A DNA stretch of 27,855 bases from positions 250,402 to 278,256 of the forward strand of contig BFEA01000853.1 in NCBI GenBank assembly GCA_003427395.1. The letters are read 5' to 3'. This DNA is from Chara braunii (lineage: Eukaryota > Streptophyta > Charophyceae > Charales > Characeae). The translations under genes and the position numbers were made by a program. The notes below the pieces were generated by a model. It did not search any database and was not told the DNA's origin. It was given only the letters and a program-made list of their open reading frames with translations. Shown here piece after piece: positions 20,527-27,781 of this stretch (position 1 is its first letter; each line of letters begins with the position of its first letter).

Positions 20527-22739
20527 TATTAGAGGAATTCAATTATATTTTCACAGGTGGCGATTCTGACCATCCATCCGTAATAGGGGAGATTCTATCA
20601 AAAGTCTACCTTTCTTTGAACACTGGCTTAGAGGCGGACTTAAACTTAGTTAACAAAAGACTTTAGAGTGAAAATGTGCTATGGAGATTCATTTCCCATA
20701 CACTGATGGTTTAACTTGAGGATTGGTCTGTCCTGTGTTACAGGTCCTCTTGATCGTTTGATTCAGGATTTGGCTAGATTCAACTTGATCCCACGAGGAT
20801 CATCATATGTTATCATTGATAATAGGTCGGTTGCTGATTCGTCGGTTTACGACTCAACTCCAATCCCCTCCCGTTACCCAACCTGAAGGCTTTAACCCTG
20901 GTAATTTTTATTGTTCTATTAAGGTTTTTACCTGGACTTTTATTGAATGGTCATTTAACAAAGGTACTGAGTATTTATTTTTGAAGGTTGGACAGAGGTT
21001 GGGGTTTGCATGACTAAACTAAGAGTTATGAGTAAAGAGAATGATTGAAGTTGACCCCGTGTCGTGCGTGAACTTTTTTGTTGAATCTTTGATCTGATTG
21101 CATGTATGTTTGTGGTTCGGACTTGGATTTGACTGTATGCGATTACATACATATATATAGCTGAGAGGAGTCTCATTAATACTGTGAGAGATGATCGTCA
21201 CATACTTATAACCTTATATATATATGTATATATATATATATATGTATATATATATGTGTGTGTGTGTACGTACGTGCACATTAAGTATCCGCACGACCTA
21301 TTGTTACTACGCGCAAGGGTTAAACAAATTATGAGTTGAGAGAAAAGGAAAATTCTTTTCTATTTGTTTCTTAAGAGTTTTATAGTTGGACGTTGTAGTC
21401 CGTGGCAGTCGTCAAAGTCAAACCCCTTAAGTTCGCTCCAGACCCTGGATGATGAAGCTGGTCTCCAGGACGATAAGAGACGATTGCCACTATAGGTATG
21501 AACCTGTGTACCACCCACTCTCCGCAGGGTGCAAAAAAGGATGTGGTTCTCAACCGCACAAGTCAGCACTTGACGGTTGTACAGCAGCGAAAGACTAACC
21601 CCTCAAGGCGCGTGTCAACCGACATCTGAGTGTTCAAGTTAAATGGGATCTTCGACTCAGAGATTATCGAGGACTGCGTGATTAAGGGTATGACACAGTA
21701 CGTCATCGTTGCAACCGCTTGCGTAAGCATGCATTGCTAGTCGATATGAGAAGGCCCTGCGTCCGCGCGATTTTATACTAAGTCTCGCGCGCGATGCCTA
21801 ATATCCGATCTCCGCGTCGGAAGGTTATGGGATGGTTACTGAAGGGACTAGGATTGTTTGTGTAGTTTTGTGCTGTGTCGTCCCGTGTGTGTGTGTGTGT
21901 TTTATTTTTATGTTTTAAGTATTGTGTAACACGTGGTGAGTGGGATGTGACATACTCGACCGACGCCGAGTCTCGCTTGGGACTTCAGCCCCCCAGAGCG
22001 TCAGTTCGAGTGCGGGTCCGATAGAGGCGTGGGACCAAGCGTACCCCCAACTCATTAGTTTTTATACTGTGGACTGGTAGCTCGGCGGGAATACACCCAC
22101 CGAAGGGAGGTGACACTCCCGCAGGTGCAAGTAAGTTGTACCTCGCGTTGGCCTATCCTGTCGTGAGACTCGCGAGAGATATGGCTGGTGCACTCGGCCG
22201 GAGCGGCTTGCGGAAGCTCCTTGTGTATCGTGAGTAGACCAACTCCTGCATGACGCGACCAGGAAGGTCTTGCCCTGTGAGGGACCGATGCGCTCGACAC
22301 CTCGTTTCTAGTTGTGGGAATGGAGAAGAAATCTACTTCTTCCTCATCCTCATCCTATGTGATCCGACCCTCTCCCTCCTCGTTAATGCCGCATTGCTTC
22401 ATTGGCGTTCGGAGCACCAGCCTTGGGTCCCGCATAGCTGCATCCGTGATCGCCTCAGGAGTTGTTGGCCCCCCCTCCCGTATTGGCTGATTGCCTGTGA
22501 GCTCGTAGGCTGGGCGCCGGATAGTTGCCTGCAGAACCGGATTGGGTGGGATTGCGTTTGTTTGGTCAGGGTGTGAGATGAATTCTAGATTGTCATAAGA
22601 GTTATAGAACTGCGTGGGGTTAAGAGGATGAGTGGTGGGCGGTCGAGTTTGCGGGGTGTGCTATGGTTGGGACTCTGGCTGCGGAAAGGGCATGGTTGAT
22701 GGGGGGGGTAGAGGAGTGGTGTAGGATATGGGAACTTGG
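20527..22739. other. 2.2 kb without a recognisable gene
   Basis: The sequence is A/T-rich up to about 21270 and GC-richer after. The longest frame is 108 codons (22250-22576, plus), with no motif I know. A short GT tract lies at about 21886-21900. Nothing links it to the transposon families of this window. Confidence 0.5.
21214..21275. repeat. TA/TG compound microsatellite
   Basis: (TA)n interrupted by TG, then (TG)6-7, then ACGTACGTG. Low-complexity DNA with no other feature. Confidence 0.95.
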
Positions 22740-23107
22740 GAAAATTTTCGGAAGTGCTCCTGGAAGTGAAAACCCGCTCGGGAGTGCCTTTCGCCACAAT
22801 ACACTCTCGACCCGGCCACGCTCCAAGTCTGAAAATGTCATTTGCCACATGTGGACACGATCAGTGTGAAGCAGTCTGGCAGAAGCCGTTTGTCCCTTCC
22901 AGCTCGACTCCCGAGTCTGGGATGAAACTCGGAGGAGCGAAGGAGGTCTCTTGAAAAGGCAACTTTGCAGGCGGTGAGTTCGGGAGTGCTCTTGGGAGCC
23001 GCATTCTGACAACTACCGAATTCAATCTGACAGGCTGAACTCGGGAGCTGGTGTGGCGATGCTGCACTCCCAAAAATAGCCAAGTTGGGAGTAGTGTGAC
23101 GAGGCCC
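22740..23107 (-). mobile_element. Tourist-like element T3, right end defined
   Basis: The right end (23080-23107) is the reverse complement of GGGCCTCGTCACACTACTCC, continuing CAACTTGG, and is followed by TTA at 23108-23110. The same end occurs next to TTA at 9978-10010. The interior carries a repeated CTCGGGAG or TTCGGGAGTGC motif (near 22780, 22980 and 23041), suggesting subterminal repeats. I could not find a matching left end, so the left coordinate is a guess based on AACTTGGGAAAATTTT at 22734, which echoes the sequence just inside the 9981 copy. Confidence 0.5.
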
Positions 23108-23233
23108 TTAGCCTCGGGCACTGGGTCCCTACCCAGCTTCGACTAACGTCCAACGCTCCCCCGTAGTACATATTCCCACGCGAAACAAAACACACTCAAA
23201 TGATTTGAAACCCCACGTATGCAACTCCCTGGG

Positions 23234-23380
23234 CCGTCCTCACCAAAATAGAAGGTCCGGTCATTATCGCACTATCTGGACTGAAAGTTGCCCCAAATAC
23301 AGCTATAATGACCGCATTGTATGGTCATTAGCGCAGTATCTGGACTGAGAGTTCTCCCAAATACAGCTATAATGACCCGG
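23234..23380. mobile_element. Hairpin MITE T4, rearranged copy with internal duplication
   Basis: The left end CCGTCCTCACCAAAATAGAA, followed by GGTCCGGTCATTATCGC, matches the arm of the 105-bp MITE at 24794-24898. A 55-bp unit beginning GGTCATTA and ending TAATGACC is present twice, at 23259-23313 and 23323-23377, with four or five differences. The right arm of the MITE is missing here. Confidence 0.7.
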
Positions 23381-23456
23381 CGAGGTAGGAATTTGCAGAA
23401 TGCAGCCCTAAGGGTTTGATGCGAGTTTTTGAACAGGCAAAAAATAACCTGAAAGT

Positions 23457-23624
23457 TGCCCCTCCAGTACACGGCCCCACCCTTGCAGAAAGTTTTTTGT
23501 CCACAAGCAAAACTCGGAGGGGCCGTGCGGCATGGGGCGGCGTTGAAAAGCAAAATCTGCAGCCTCCGAACTGGTGCGAGTTCCACACTGACACCCGCGG
23601 GCCTATGTATTGTGTACTGGTGCT
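23457..23624. mobile_element. TTAA-type MITE T5, copy A
   Basis: The left end (CCTCCAGTACACGGCCCCAC) aligns with the left end of copy B (ACCACAAGTACACGTCCCCA). Both continue with CCTTGCAG, then (T)TGTC-CCACAAG-AAAACT. The right end reads GTGTACTGGTGCT before TTAA (23625-23628). The left TTAA has mutated to TTGC. The right TTAA is shared with copy B. Confidence 0.75.
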
Positions 23625-23628
23625 TTAA

Positions 23629-23806
23629 ACCACAAGTACACGTCCCCAGCCTTGCAGTCAGAAACTTGTCGCCACAAGAAAACTATGCCGAAATGTCAAA
23701 TGCTGGGCCCACCGTCGATAAATTCGATCGGTGGTCGCGTTTTCGTTTCGCACCTCCAGAATTTGAGGTGTCAGGCCCGCGGTGCAGGTGCCCATGTACT
23801 GGCGCT
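23629..23806. mobile_element. TTAA-type MITE T5, copy B (intact)
   Basis: The element is 178 bp, flanked by TTAA at 23625-23628 and 23807-23810. The left end ACCACAAGTACA and reverse-complemented right end AGCGCCAGTACA form the imperfect terminal repeats. TTAA-specific targeting is typical of the piggyBac and Kolobok superfamilies. The ends ACC..AGTAC do not clearly fit a standard consensus of either. No coding capacity. Confidence 0.8.
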
Positions 23807-23810
23807 TTAA

Positions 23811-24538
23811 TGAACAAATCAAGTTAAAATCCTCATCACATGAAATCAGATGGATAGAACAATGTTAGGGGCTATACTCCATTTGAGGAAAACAACCGAA
23901 TTGAGTAGTGCGACATCCGGTACCTCATTATCAGGGGCAGCTCACGGACGCGTCTCCCAATTAATTAGACCAAGAAAAGCTGCTGTCGCTGCACCAGCCA
24001 TTGCTATAGTGCCGCGACAGTTCCTTCTGAATGCACTAGACCGGCGCGGCAGAGCCGTTCATCCCAGCGCTTCCCAGCGCGTGCACGGTGGTTTAGCGCT
24101 GAGGGAGAAGGAAGGATTAATTGCTGGCCCATGTCAACGACAGTTGTAGCGCTTTGACAGGTAGGAATGGCATACCTCGATGTTTCGTGTACATGTCCGC
24201 CCACTTGTGTAGCTGTCGTCTTCCATTTTATGTGGTCTTTCACGTTCTTTCGAGTAGCTATGGGGTTGTGGCAGCCCGAATGCATCTGGTCCGTGAGGCA
24301 GCCCAGATACATGTAAAATGTAATGTTGAGCAGTAGAGCGAGAGCGAGGCCCTTGGTCGTGCGCTCCGCAGAGGTGTATGTCATCATGACCTTTCTGAGC
24401 TATTTCCATGCCGTCGTCGTTTTGTAATAACATTCTATATGTTGTTGCCTGCGAATTCTCCGTCCTTTTTTTGTAGCCTCTGTCTGTTCTCCCCTGTAGT
24501 ATATGCCAATCCTCTATTTCCTTCGTCTGGTTCCCTAT
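23811..24538. other. No recognisable gene
   Basis: Open frames of 99 (plus, 23850-24149), 144 (minus, 24134-24568) and 127 codons (minus, 24004-24387) overlap one another without recognisable domains. The plus frame is rich in Ala, Ser and Arg, but this reflects GC composition. I assign nothing. Confidence 0.45.
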
Positions 24539-24591
24539 GGGTTTGAACCCAGGTCTGCATCTCAACAATTTATGGGTGTACAGCTTGCACC
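24539..24591 (-). mobile_element. SINE family II fragment, minus strand
   Basis: Minus strand: TACACCCATAAATTGTTGAG, ATGCAGACCTG, then a perfect palindromic-looking B box GGGTTCAAACCC. It corresponds to the TACACC-to-B-box part of the copies at 10014-10230 and 27225-27404. Box A is unrecognisable and the 3' body is absent, so it is truncated at both ends. Confidence 0.65.
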
Positions 24592-24644
24592 TCTTTGTGT
24601 TTATTTGGTCATTTGTTTACGAAATTAGTCATGCCCATCGGTCC

Positions 24645-24652
24645 TATGCACA

Positions 24653-24709
<57 letters not shown>

Positions 24710-24730
24710 TATTATTATGCGCATACTTTT
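24645..24730 (-). mobile_element. Tail-only retroposon insertion: T52(ATT)3 with target duplication
   Basis: TATGCACATACTTTT (24645-24659) and TATGCGCATACTTTT (24716-24730) flank an uninterrupted T52 run (24656-24707) followed by ATT repeats. On the minus strand the insert reads (AAT)n then A52, that is, only the tail of a retroposon. The flanking 15-mers differ at one base. A poly-A-only insert with a duplicated target is the extreme of 5' truncation in target-primed reverse transcription. Confidence 0.65.
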
Positions 24731-24793
24731 GGTATATACACTCTGGCTGCTTGATTGGACCGTTACGAAGAATTGAGAGCTCACCCCTTGCTA

Positions 24794-24898
24794 CCGTCTT
24801 CACCCGAATAGAACGCCTTGCCATTACAGCTGTATTTGGGGCAATTTTCAGACCAGATGCAGCGATAATGACCGGCCGTTCTATTCGGTTGAAGACGG
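24794..24898. mobile_element. Hairpin MITE T4, complete copy
   Basis: The element is 105 bp with long terminal inverted repeats. The left end CCGTCTTCACCCGAATAGAA and the reverse-complemented right end CCGTCTTCAACCGAATAGAA are followed by pairing of further bases (CG, then CCATTA against TAATGACC). The core TACAGCTGTATTTGGGGCAA is shared, inverted, with 23259-23377. The flanks show no convincing target duplication. Confidence 0.8.
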
Positions 24899-25089
24899 GA
24901 GTTTTCAAACAGTACTTTTCAACCAGGTGTGCTTCTGCAAGTGCCTTTATGTGAGAACCTTCTTTAAAAATAGTTCCATACGGTTCACAGGGTTTCACTA
25001 AGGCCAAGGTGAGGGTGTGGGCAAGGTCATCAGGAAAAAAAGAAGGGAAAGCAGCAGAGGGGGGTTGGGAAAGATTGCATTGTTATCCA

Positions 25090-25375
25090 GGGGCCTACAT
25101 AGCTCAGTTGATTAGGCAAGCGAGTGGCATTCAGGAGGTTGTGGGTTCAAGCCCCATGACCGCCTGCGGCGCTCTTAGTGCCATCGGACTGTGATAGTCC
25201 TCTCGATACCCCTGAATCGGTATAAGCCGGGGGGGTCTATGACCAAGACGGGTGTGAGTGTGAGCGCGAGTGGATTGTGTGTGGTGTGTGGGAGAGTGTT
25301 GGCCATAGCCTCTGCTGCTACTTGAAGAGGGGGGGGGGAGACCATGAGAAAGGGAGGCACAGCTAGTGGCAAAAT
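25090..25375 (+). mobile_element. tRNA-derived SINE (family I), copy 2
   Basis: Box A TAGCTCAGTTGA (25100-25111), linker GCGAGTGGCATTCAGGAGG, B box GGTTCAAGCCC (25144-25154). The body differs from the 8722 copy in length, but it ends with the same G run (25329-25338), then GGGAGGCACAG and a short AAAA. The shared head and tail define a 230-285 bp SINE family with a variable middle. Confidence 0.85.
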
Positions 25376-25820
25376 GCTCAGTTTTTGCATTCGTCGGACT
25401 CCCACCAGCAGCCCCACCCCATCTCTGACTACCGCTGTTGGGGTAGGGGGCAACATGATTTACCTCGTTTGCGAGGCCCTATACTTGCAGGGGTCCCCTC
25501 TGCTTAATAGTCTTAGGAGTTGTGGTAGGCAAGTAGTGAAAGGCAAAAAAAAAAAGAATTTGAGAGAAGAACATAGTGTAGCTTTGAAAAAACAAGAAAA
25601 AATATTCCATTATTCCCCCCCTAAATGTACATGATCTTTATTTTTTTATTTTTTTTGTTGGAGTCGAGGATTGTAGAGCTCGGCTTCAGGACCCACGTCA
25701 GGTACCTATCTACAGTCAGCAACTGGATATACATGGAGAGTCATAGCATCTGCATACCCTAGGACAGGGGCCCCAGAAATCAGTTCTGCATTTCCCAGGG
25801 CACAATCTCAACACCCCCCC
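25376..25820. other. No recognisable gene
   Basis: A run of A (25544-25555) and T-rich 25633-25660 are the only notable compositional features. The plus-strand 96-codon frame crossing the SINE tail (25344-25634) is not credible. Confidence 0.45.
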
Positions 25821-26014
25821 TTAAACCACCAGTACTTGGACCAGCCGAAGAAAAAAGATACGTTTGTCATACACGAGCGCGTATTTCGGAGCTCGGGGAA
25901 GGTAGAGCGACGGGGTAGGAAGCCCGTGGGGTCACGGAAGAGGGGCAACCGGGCCTTCATTGACCCCCGAAAAACATGCTTGATTACGAGAAACATATAT
26001 ATATATATATAGAT

Positions 26015-26093
26015 TTTGAATAATATAATACAAATCCTAACTCAATCCTATACTCTAGAGTAAAGGATTGAGTTAGGATTTGTATTATTCAAA
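26015..26093. repeat. Palindrome P1
   Basis: Arm TTGAATAAT(ATAAT)ACAAATCC, continuing TAACTCAATCCT, faces AGGATTGAGTTAGGATTTGT and ATTATTCAA. The left arm has a 5-bp duplication (ATAAT). The centre is itself palindromic (TACTCTAGAGTA). It lies directly right of a (TA)n tract. Confidence 0.9.
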
Positions 26094-26128
26094 AAAGAAT
26101 AAAAAACATTGTTTTGAATAAAATTCAT

Positions 26129-26198
26129 AAGTTAAAACTTCATAAATAGACTTAGTGATTCAATGAAATCACTAAGTCTATTTATGAAGTTTTAACTT
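26129..26198. repeat. Palindrome P2, 32-bp perfect arms
   Basis: Left arm 26129-26160 and right arm 26167-26198 are exact inverse complements, with a 6-nt loop CAATGA. Such long perfect arms decay fast, so the structure is probably young or maintained. Confidence 0.95.
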
Positions 26199-26200
26199 AA

Positions 26201-26204
26201 AAGT

Positions 26205-26242
<38 letters not shown>

Positions 26243-26246
26243 ACTT
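26201..26246. repeat. Palindrome P3 centred on (TA)n
   Basis: AAGTAGACTA, then (TA)n of about 30 bp, then TAGTCTACTT. It is perfect over 46 bp and directly follows P2. Confidence 0.95.
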
Positions 26247-26300
26247 TGATTTTGGTTAAGGTAGATTATCATTTACAGTGTAATCAGTGAGGGGATTCTG

Positions 26301-26358
26301 CAGACTGTTGAGGGTTCAGCCTCCTGATGAGTCGGTGAAACTCCGACGAAACAGTTTG
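26301..26358 (+). ncRNA. Hammerhead self-cleaving ribozyme
   Basis: All parts of a hammerhead (open at stem III) are present in order. The 5' strand of stem III, CAGACUG (26301-26307), is followed by UU (26308-26309); cleavage is expected after 26309. Stem I is GAGG/CCUC (26310-26313 and 26320-26323) with loop GUUCAG. The invariant core CUGAUGA lies at 26324-26330. Stem II is GUCGG/CCGAC (26331-26335 and 26343-26347) with loop UGAAACU. The invariant GAAA lies at 26348-26351. The 3' strand of stem III, CAGUUUG (26352-26358), pairs over 7 bp with one G-U. The cleavage triplet is GUU rather than the commoner GUC, which fits the NUH rule. In eukaryotes such ribozymes process RNAs of Penelope-like elements and plant retrozymes. 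No reverse transcriptase is nearby, so this unit is non-autonomous. Confidence 0.85.
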
Positions 26359-26585
26359 TCACAGCCCCTCGTTTGTTGTCCTCTTCACTCTTCTCCCTCT
26401 CTGCCTACGGTTTACCGTAGGCAGTTCTATTTGTGACGATATATATATATATATATATATCGTCAAATAGAACTGCCTACGGTAAACCGTAGGCAGAGAG
26501 GGAGAAGAGAGAAGAGGACAACAAACGAGGGGCTGTGACAAACTGTTTCGTCGGAGTTTCACCGACTCATCAGGAGGCTGAACCC
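26310..26585. repeat. Palindrome P4, about 125-bp arms, carrying the ribozyme
   Basis: The left arm (26312-26439) reads GGGTTCAGCCTCCTGATGAG, onward to GTGACG. The right arm (26462-26585) is its inverse complement, ending CTCATCAGGAGGCTGAACCC. Only one mismatch and a 2-bp deletion were seen. The centre is (AT)n (26439-26461). Each arm also contains a smaller hairpin, CTGCCTACGGT-TT-ACCGTAGGCAG. The right arm carries core, stem I and stem II of the ribozyme on the minus strand. It lacks the 5' stem III strand and cleavage triplet, which are replaced by (TA)n, so only the plus-strand copy is complete. Confidence 0.95.
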
Positions 26586-26615
26586 TATATATATATATAT
26601 ATACTGGTGGTTTAA

Positions 26616-27011
26616 ACCACCAGTACACCTGGGCCTTGTTGACTCCGAGAGAGTCAGCGGCTCAAGCCCATTATTACCCAGATGGGAACATAGGGTGTCA
26701 TGAAATCGCTTGTCATTTCATGACCTGTCAAAATTTTGGCCGCACTAGGTCCAAAAAGTCAAAAAAAGTTAAAAAAACTCATTTTTTTTAGTAGCGCTGG
26801 AGATGCTCCACTGTGCGCCAAGCTTCGTCGAACCGCCAGCGGTGTACTTCTTTTCTTTTCTAGCTGTCGGCGCCAGCAACTGTGAAGACCCGAGGCGCAA
26901 AGTTTCGGATGGGCGACGATTCCACTTTCAGCAAGGCTGGGCCAGTGCACTAGCGGTCCAGAACTGCCGCGGCCAACTTGAACCGGGCCCGCGAGCCTGG
27001 CTCCGCAACAG
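26616..27011. mobile_element. Probable TTAA-type element T5-D, left end only
   Basis: ACCACCAGTACACCTGGGCC follows TTAA at 26612-26615, matching the other T5 left ends. No right-hand GTACTGGTGG end is visible before the next TTAA at 27012, so the right part is lost or diverged. It contains a 10-bp-arm inverted repeat GTCATGAAAT/ATTTCATGAC (26698-26725). No gene is seen. Confidence 0.5.
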
Positions 27012-27071
27012 TTAAAACCACGAGTACATATCTGAGGCTGAGCCTTTTTATCCTGAACAAAAATGACTCAT

Positions 27072-27224
27072 AGCTAAAAGTTAGTGAACTCGCCCCAGTC
27101 CAGGCGTAATTCCCCCCCCCCCCCCACGGCGGACAACGTTTCTTCCCCAGCCCAGCCCCAGACTGGCCCCACGGCACAAGTCCTCTAAGGGCCCTAACCT
27201 TTCGAGGACAGCTCCTTTTCTCTT
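27072..27224. other. C-tract and flanking sequence inside the T5-E insertion
   Basis: A homopolymer of about 15 C lies at about 27111-27125. The stretch lies inside the ATGACTCAT duplication but outside the recognisable SINE. It could be an extended 3' part of the retroposon or a second insertion. Confidence 0.4.
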
Positions 27225-27404
27225 TTCTTTGTTAAAAAAAATAGGGCAACAGCCTCGAGATATCAGCTTTTTGAACTGACTGGCCCAGGTCATTCAGAAT
27301 TTATTTTACTCTGTTCATCTCATTGTGACTGGATTTGAACTTGGGTTTGCATTTTAACAGTTCAGGGTGTACCAAGTTACTACCAACTGAGCTGGGCTCG
27401 TTGG
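27225..27404 (-). mobile_element. tRNA-derived SINE (family II), minus strand
   Basis: Minus strand: box A AGCTCAGTTGGTAG, CACCCTGAACTGTTAAAATG, CAAACCC, B box AAGTTCAAATCCAG, then a body with CCTGGGCCAGTCAG and GCTGATATCTCGAGG, ending near TATTTTTTTTAAC. Head and body match the 10014-10230 copy. This copy has an uninterrupted box A. Confidence 0.8.
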
Positions 27405-27463
27405 TGAGTATGACTCATTTCTGACTCTAAAAGTTTTGCCTGGGTGGTGTACTTGCGGTTTAA

Positions 27464-27781
27464 CAATGTCCGTGGTCACGAGTGCCCCCTGCGAGGGCGA
27501 TACGGAATTTGACTGTCCCAATAAGGGATTTCTGTTCTCATCTCCGTCAAGGCTTCAACAAAAGAAAAAGTGAAAAAAAAAAAACAAAAAAAACCATAAC
27601 TGCTTCATAGTGGCCACCGCATGCATTGGTCTGTTGCATGTGTTCGCCCAACAATATTATTGAAAACTAAGTGAAAAAGAAAAAAACAAACCATAAGTAC
27701 TGCATACTAACAATATGATATGATCGAATTCTAAAGGATGGTCGCCGAACAACTGCCAGCAAAAGAAAGGGTAGGCTGTTG
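27464..27781. other. No recognisable gene; A-rich tracts
   Basis: AAAAAGTGAAAAAA-like stretches at 27558-27593 and 27668-27688 look alike (both end in AAACCATAA) and may be a short duplication. Nothing else was recognised. Confidence 0.45.

Larger units (their letters stand above)
25821..26615. mobile_element. Composite TTAA-flanked element T5-C containing nested palindromes
   Basis: TTAA at 25821-25824 is followed by ACCACCAGTACTTGG. The far end reads TACTGGTGGT followed by TTAA at 26612-26615. The terminal repeats ACCACCAGTA are exact inverse complements. The size of about 790 bp far exceeds the 170-180 bp of copies A and B. The excess is accounted for by four (TA)n tracts (about 25995-26010, 26208-26238, 26439-26461, 26586-26603) and the palindromes between them. 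The right TTAA is shared with a further left end ACCACCAGTACACC at 26616, giving a 24-bp perfect palindrome (26602-26625) at the junction. Confidence 0.7.
27012..27463. mobile_element. TTAA-type element T5-E with nested SINE
   Basis: TTAA (27012-27015) then AACCACGAGTACATA at left; GTGTACTTGCGGT then TTAA (27460-27463) at right. Reverse-complemented, the right end reads ACCGCAAGTACACC, giving imperfect terminal repeats. ATGACTCAT occurs at 27063-27071 and 27410-27418, flanking an insertion of about 340 bp that contains the family II SINE. Without the insertion the element would be about 110 bp. Confidence 0.65.

Noticed and set aside
24134-24568. 144-codon minus-strand frame as a possible transposase exon
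   Set aside because: No DDE or zinc-finger pattern is visible, and it starts inside a SINE fragment.
24609-25007. Open frame with a long Lys run (minus) or Phe run (plus)
   Set aside because: The runs are translations of the T52 tract; the frame crosses a retroposon tail and a MITE.
26543-26585. Second hammerhead ribozyme on the minus strand of palindrome P4
   Set aside because: Core and stems I and II are present, but the 5' stem III strand and the cleavage triplet are replaced by (TA)n, so it is incomplete.
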